A stretch of DNA of 64,000 nt from Candidatus Altimarinota bacterium (GTDB lineage: Bacteria > Patescibacteriota > Gracilibacteria > BD1-5 > UBA2023), in NCBI GenBank assembly GCA_014377305.1, contig JACMPW010000007.1:1-64000 (forward strand), written 5' to 3'. Position numbers and translations under genes: made by a program. Every line of letters starts with the position of its first letter. Position 1 is the first letter of the stretch. The notes below the pieces were generated by a model. It was not told the origin of the DNA. It saw nothing but the letters and a program-made list of their open reading frames with translations, and did no database searches. This document shows positions 59,955 through 64,000 of the stretch, in pieces.

Positions 59955-60605
59955 TTAGAAGTTATACTGTTTTTTTAACCATACCATACACATAAAACCA
60001 AGTGGAACCCACTCACTATTCTTGTAGGCGTCACCGACCACGATGACCATATATCACTTCTTCTTGAGAATCTTGTGCGTATTGTCTATCACTTTTCCGA
60101 ATGATTCGAGAAAGTGTGGGACACTCTTGGTATTCGATAGGTCTTCGGACTTCTCACTGAATCTGATGATATCAAAATATGGAGGATGCAATATGGCGAG
60201 ATCTACACCATCGATATCTCGATGTTTGAGTATCTTCTGTATGTCTCTGAGTGTCTCAGGCGATGAGCTATCTCCCACTCAGAAGTGTGTATGGATATGA
60301 TCTGATGGGACGAGTTCCTTGGCTCTCTCGATGAGAGATGGCTGGATATCTATACCGATGATATTGCGTCCGAGTTCTTCGCACTCAATAGCGGTCGTCG
60401 CACTCCCGAGGAATGGATCATAGACCCAGCCTCATTTTTTGGTATATCTCTGGATGAAGTGATTGGGAATCTGCGGGATGAAGTTCCCGTGATAGAAGTT
60501 GGATCTCTTTCCTCACTTGGCTCGTTCTCCGATAACCCAGAGACTATCCATATTGAGATCTATTTCTTTCCATTTTTCGAGATCGAAGTCATTGTGTGCA
60601 GGCAT
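59955..60605 (-). CDS. DNA methyltransferase of the N6-adenine/N4-cytosine type
   Basis: A 216-residue protein. WVYDPFLGSATTAIECEELGRNIIGIDIQPSLIERAKEL near 61 is motif I and II; DLAILHPPYFDIIRFSEKSEDLSN near 136 is motif IV (HPPY); the end is KKGYMVIVVGDAYKNSEWVPLGF. Similar to COG0863 methylases. Four or more TGA codons. It heads the minus-strand island and may modify the same or a related site as the D12 enzyme. Orphan activity is also possible. Confidence 0.85.
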
Positions 60606-60704
60606 AGTAGATTAGTTATTTTGACCACATTCTATACATTTCCCTCACTTTGCCAAACACAAAAATCCCTCATTTTCATGAAAGATTCTTGGTTTGATAT
60701 ATGA

Positions 60705-61178
60705 TTACTCAGCAGCTGGAGCCTCAGCAACAGTGACTGTACCACCTGCCTTCTCGATAGCAGCACGAGCACCTGCAGACACCGCATCAGCGGTGATCGT
60801 CATTGCTGACTTGATCTCACCACGACCGAGTACCTTGAGGAACTTGCCCTTCTCTCGGATGATGCGTCGCTCATAGAGTACAGCGTAGTCTACCGTAGTG
60901 ACACCATCGAGTGCGAGTAATTCGATCTGATCGAGATTGACGATGACGAACTCCTCTGGCTTGTAGGCGGTGAATCCTCGTTTCTTCGGAGTACGGCGAA
61001 AGAGTGGAGTCTGTCCTCCCTCGAATGTAGGATAGCGCTTACCCGTACCAGTACGAGAGTTCTGTCCGTTCATACCGCGACCACATGTACCACCTACTCA
61101 GCTCCCTCGACCTCTGGCGAGGCGAGTTTTGCGAGTTTGAGATCCTGGAGATGGGCTCAGTGTTGTGAGATTTGACAT
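60705..61178 (-). CDS. rplO: Ribosomal protein uL15
   Basis: A 157-residue protein. The N-terminus is MSNLTTLSPSPGSQTRKTRLARGRGSGVGGTCGRGMNGQNSRTG (one TGA as Gly). GFEGGQTPL-like YPTFEGGQTPLFRRTPKKRGF and the C-terminal GARAAIEKAGGTV complete the signature. Last gene of the spc fragment here; secY, adk and map, which usually follow, are replaced by the restriction-modification island. Confidence 0.95.
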
Positions 61179-61213
61179 AGTATTGAGAGTTTAGTTTTTT
61201 TTGGAGTTTTGAC

Positions 61214-61999
61214 TTATTTAGCGGCTTTTGGAGCTGCTACTTTTTTAGCTACTGGAGCCTTAGTTGGAGCTTTTTTTGTCTCTGCTGCTGGAGTAGTAGC
61301 TGGGACTTTTTTTGTCTCTGCTGCTGGAGTAGATGGAGTCTCTGTAACAGGAGCTTTGGCAAATGACTTGATCTGAGATACTGGCTTGAGTGAGGCAAAT
61401 GCTCTCATAGCCACACGAGCATTGGTGATAGGGTTGGATCCACCGTGTTGTTTCGCGATGACATCCTTGAGTCCTGAGACGGAACAGATCTTACGAACTG
61501 CACCACCAGCGATGATACCAGTACCTGGATGAGCAGGATGGAGAAATAGTGAGCTCGCCTTGAAGTTGACTGATACGTCATGAGCAATGGTACCATTCAC
61601 GATATTGAATGTAACCAGATTCTTTTTTGCATCACGGATTGCCTTCTCGATCGCACCCTGAACTTCTCCAGACTTACCGATACCGAGGCCAACACGACCC
61701 TTGCCATCACCGATCACGATCGATGCACGGAAGCGGAGTTGTCGTCCACCAGCCGTCACACGAGTCACACGAGCGATCTCGAGCATCTCCTCGCGGAATT
61801 CTTTTGCCTCTTCACGGATTCCACCACGACCACCATCACGGCGAGGTCCACCCTTGCGGTCACCTGGACGAGCAGATCGATCTCCTCTCGGAGCGTCTTT
61901 GGCAACTTCTGGTGTAGCAACAACAGGAGTCTCGACTGTTACAGTCTCGACGGCTTCTGTTTGTGCTTCTGTTTCTGGAGTAGCTTGAGTATCTGACAT
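61214..61999 (-). CDS. rpsE: Ribosomal protein uS5 with long extensions
   Basis: A 261-residue protein, about 95 longer than usual. The core is intact: VTRVTAGGRQLRFRASIVIGDGKGRVGLGIGKSGEV and LHPAHPGTGIIAGGAVR, with SVSGLKDVIAKQHGGSNPIT. The N-terminal 65 residues are acidic then Arg/Gly-rich (GDRSARPGDRKGGPRRDGGRGG). The C-terminal 45 are repeats of TPAAETKK-type sequence. No TGA codon in spite of the many glycines. No rpmD (L30) gene lies between it and L15. Confidence 0.95.
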   Translation of the reverse strand: MSDTQATPETEAQTEAVETVTVETPVVATPEVAKDAPRGDRSARPGDRKGGPRRDGGRGGIREEAKEFREEMLEIARVTRVTAGGRQLRFRASIVIGDGKGRVGLGIGKSGEVQGAIEKAIRDAKKNLVTFNIVNGTIAHDVSVNFKASSLFLHPAHPGTGIIAGGAVRKICSVSGLKDVIAKQHGGSNPITNARVAMRAFASLKPVSQIKSFAKAPVTETPSTPAAETKKVPATTPAAETKKAPTKAPVAKKVAAPKAAK

Positions 62000-62023
62000 A
62001 GGGAAAAATATGAGAAAGAAATA

Positions 62024-62365
62024 TTAAAACTGAACTCCTGCAGCACGAGCTGCCTCAGCAAGAGCCTTCACACGACCATGATAGAGGGATCCTCCGCGAT
62101 CGAATACACAGAGCTTGATACCCTGAGCGATCATCGCCTTACCGATAGTCTCTCCGACAGTCGTTGCTCGTTCTGTCTTTGTACCAGTTGTTGCAGTGAT
62201 ATCACTCGCTGCACAGAGAGTAGTTCCTGTGACATCATCGATTACCTGAGCCGTGATGTACATATTGCTACGAACTACACAGAGACGAGGCTTCTCGGCT
62301 GTACCAGTCATACGAGCTCGTACGCGAGTAGCTCGAGAGAGACGATTTTTGATCTTTTTTAACAT
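62024..62365 (-). CDS. rplR: Ribosomal protein uL18
   Basis: A 113-residue 5S rRNA-binding protein. [53 protein letters not shown] and [19 protein letters not shown] are canonical. No TGA codon. Confidence 0.96.
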   Translation of the reverse strand: MLKKIKNRLSRATRVRARMTGTAEKPRLCVVRSNMYITAQVIDDVTGTTLCAASDITATTGTKTERATTVGETIGKAMIAQGIKLCVFDRGGSLYHGRVKALAEAARAAGVQF

Positions 62366-62404
62366 AATAGGGAATTAACAGTGTATAAGGGATGATTTCG
62401 GATA

Positions 62405-62956
62405 TTATTTACCAGCAGTCTTACCAGCCTTGCGACGAACATGCTCACCAACATAACGGATACCCTTTCCTTTGTATGGTTCTGGTTTTTTGAGTGATCG
62501 GATGTATGCGGCGAAATATCCGAGGAGTTGCTTGTCGTGAGAGGCAATATGGATACGATTCTTCTCAGTTGCATCAGCAGTGATCGTGACTCCAGCTGGA
62601 GCATCGACGAGTACCTTGTGAGAAAAACCGATTGCGAGTTCCATCTTCGTAGGTGACTTGATATCGAACTTGTATCCAACACCGATGATCTCGAGTGCCT
62701 TCGTATATCCAGCAGAGACCCCAGTGACCATATTCTGGATCATAGCACGAGTGAGACCCCAAAAGGCTTTTTGTTGCTTGTTCGTAGCATCTGCGATCGT
62801 GACGGTGAGGATACCAGCATCTTGTGCTACTGATACGCCTTCGAGGATATTGAAATGAAGAGTTCCCTTAGCACCTTTGATTGTGACGAGCTCTGGGGAG
62901 ATCTCGACAGTGACTCCTGAGGGGAGAGTGATAGGTTGTTTTCCGATTCGTGACAT
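62405..62956 (-). CDS. rplF: Ribosomal protein uL6
   Basis: A 183-residue protein near the GTPase centre. MSRIGKQPITLPSGVTVEI, GVGYKFDI and the C-terminal RSLKKPEPYKGKGIRYVGEHVRRKAGKTAGK are diagnostic. No TGA codon. Confidence 0.96.
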   Translation of the reverse strand: MSRIGKQPITLPSGVTVEISPELVTIKGAKGTLHFNILEGVSVAQDAGILTVTIADATNKQQKAFWGLTRAMIQNMVTGVSAGYTKALEIIGVGYKFDIKSPTKMELAIGFSHKVLVDAPAGVTITADATEKNRIHIASHDKQLLGYFAAYIRSLKKPEPYKGKGIRYVGEHVRRKAGKTAGK

Positions 62957-63037
62957 AGTATTGAGAGTTTAGTTTGTAGCTCCTAGAGTCTGGAGCTCTC
63001 TCCCTATATGGAAAGAGACACTCAGTTCTGGAAAAAA

Positions 63038-63424
63038 TTAGTAGATTTCACACAGGAGCTCTCCACCGACTCCGAGAGCGTGTGCCTCGTATCCAGTGAT
63101 CACACCTTTTGGTGTCGAGAGGATAAATATACCAACTCCATTTCGAGACTTGCGAATATCGCCTGACTTGATATAGATACGCTGACCTGGTGTAGATATT
63201 CTTCGGAACGAAGGGATATACTTGGATTTGCGAACGTCTTGGAGTTCTACGATGAATGATCGTTTGTCCTCGGAGACGATGAAGTCTACAATATATCCAT
63301 TCTTCTTAAAGATTCGAAGAATTTCAGCTTTCATATTCGAGCAAGGAACAGCTACCTCGTGGAGACGAGCCATATATCCGTTTCGGATACGAGTGAGGAG
63401 ATCTGCTATTGGATCGTGAGTCAT
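63038..63424 (-). CDS. rpsH: Ribosomal protein uS8
   Basis: A 128-residue protein. MTHDPIADLLTRIRNGYMARLHEVAVPCSNMKAEILRIFKKNGYI and the C-terminal GIFILSTPKGVITGYEAHALGVGGELLCEIY are canonical. In many bacteria it represses the spc operon. Confidence 0.96.
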   Translation of the reverse strand: MTHDPIADLLTRIRNGYMARLHEVAVPCSNMKAEILRIFKKNGYIVDFIVSEDKRSFIVELQDVRKSKYIPSFRRISTPGQRIYIKSGDIRKSRNGVGIFILSTPKGVITGYEAHALGVGGELLCEIY

Positions 63425-63519
63425 AGGATTGGAGAATTAGATTTTAGATTGTGAGTGTTTCTATCATTGCACTATTTCTAGAGAAATAAAACGATACGTG
63501 ATGAAACGAGTTCAGTATA

Positions 63520-63744
63520 CTACCAGCTTGACTTGCGAACTCCCATGAGCTCACCTGCATTTGCTTTTTCTCGTATACAGATACGGCAGAGATTATATCT
63601 CCCGACATATCCACCAACACGACCACAATGAGAACATCGGTGGTAGAGTCGAGTTGAGAATTCTGATTTCTTACCGAGTAGTCGAGAACGCTCTGCTTTT
63701 TTTTGAGCTTCTTGACACTTGTGTACGATTGCTGTTCGAGCCAT
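63520..63744 (-). CDS. rpsN: Ribosomal protein uS14, zinc-binding type
   Basis: A 74-residue protein. YHRCSHCGRVGGYVGRYNLCRICIREKANAGELMGVRKSSW has the two CxxC pairs of type Z S14, with a short N-terminal extension including a further Cys. Lies between L5 and S8 as usual. Confidence 0.93.
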   Translation of the reverse strand: MARTAIVHKCQEAQKKAERSRLLGKKSEFSTRLYHRCSHCGRVGGYVGRYNLCRICIREKANAGELMGVRKSSW

Positions 63745-63786
63745 AGGGAAGAGATTATATTGTAGTTGAGACTGAGAAGAGATGAC

Positions 63787-64000
63787 TTATTTTGAGAATG
63801 GAAATCCGAGTTTATCGAGGAGTGCCTTTGAGTGATCTTTTGAGGTAGTTCGCATCTTGATAGTGACTTGCATACCATGAGACTTCACGACATCGAGTTG
63901 AGGAACCTCTGGGAAGATCGTATGTTCTTTGATACCAAAGTGGTAGTTTCCTTCGTTATCGAATGATCGAGCCGAGATACCACGGAAGTCACGAACACGA
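63787..64000 (-). CDS. rplE: Ribosomal protein uL5 (C-terminal part)
   Basis: The last 71 residues lie in the window: RVRDFRGISARSFDNEGNYHFGIKEHTIFPE, then SHGMQVTIKMRTTSKDHSKALLDKLGFPFSK. This is the C-terminal half of L5, which contacts 5S rRNA and P-site tRNA. The start is beyond the right edge. Confidence 0.93.
   Translation of the reverse strand, partial: RVRDFRGISARSFDNEGNYHFGIKEHTIFPEVPQLDVVKSHGMQVTIKMRTTSKDHSKALLDKLGFPFSK

Overview
The window comes from a bacterium that reads UGA as glycine (genetic code 25). That points to the candidate phyla Gracilibacteria (BD1-5) or Absconditabacteria (SR1). In-frame TGA falls exactly on conserved glycines: codon 2 of DnaK, two glycines of the MnmA PP-loop, the zinc-finger glycines of DnaJ, the CoA-ligase part of ATP-citrate lyase, and GlyRS. 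Every gene that can be closed ends in TAA or TAG. All coordinates below are for reading frames carried through TGA, so several genes are much longer than a standard-code reading suggests. Some genes (20848-21789, 39163-39843, 41988-42398) almost disappear under the standard code. No rRNA, tRNA, CRISPR array or insertion sequence was seen.

Left part (1-12 kb, mostly minus strand). An Ig-repeat surface protein runs off the left edge. Its promoter has a G10 tract filling the -35/-10 spacer, the architecture of a phase-variable promoter. Next comes an apparent operon for two-subunit ATP-citrate lyase (aclB, aclA) followed by phosphotransacetylase, then dnaJ, a thioredoxin with a Fur-like operator, an O-methyltransferase, small unknown genes and recG.

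Middle (12-28 kb). A T-box riboswitch precedes glycyl-tRNA synthetase. It is followed by DedA, an alpha/beta hydrolase, an HxlR regulator divergent from a nitroreductase, an excalibur membrane protein, a CDF metal exporter, secreted DUF4377/META and DUF3298 proteins, and two unknown proteins. dnaK follows with a CIRCE operator, then three small unknown genes, a peroxiredoxin, uvrB and rnc.

Translation blocks (27.7-38 kb and 60.7-64 kb, minus strand). One block runs infB-infA-L36-S13-S11-S4-rpoA-L17-L13-S9-S12-S7-L27-L32-nusB-rnc. A fragment of the spc operon (L5-S14-S8-L6-L18-S5-L15) lies at the right edge. L30 is missing between S5 and L15, and secY, adk and map do not follow L15.

Right part (38-60 kb). 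It holds a decayed membrane-protein gene, a secreted unknown, typA, a CYTH protein, a candidate small RNA, proS and sanA. A tightly coupled fur-ABC ATPase-HAD-mnmA operon comes next, then grpE, an aminopeptidase P, an RNA uracil methyltransferase and a group of membrane/secreted proteins preceded by a candidate structured RNA. ChaB and a compact restriction-modification island (controller protein, nuclease, two methyltransferases) follow. The island sits directly downstream of L15.

Main points for follow-up: the phase-variable promoter, the ATP-citrate lyase/Pta operon in a reduced genome, the T-box on the gene that charges the recoded amino acid, the restriction-modification island, and two candidate structured RNAs.
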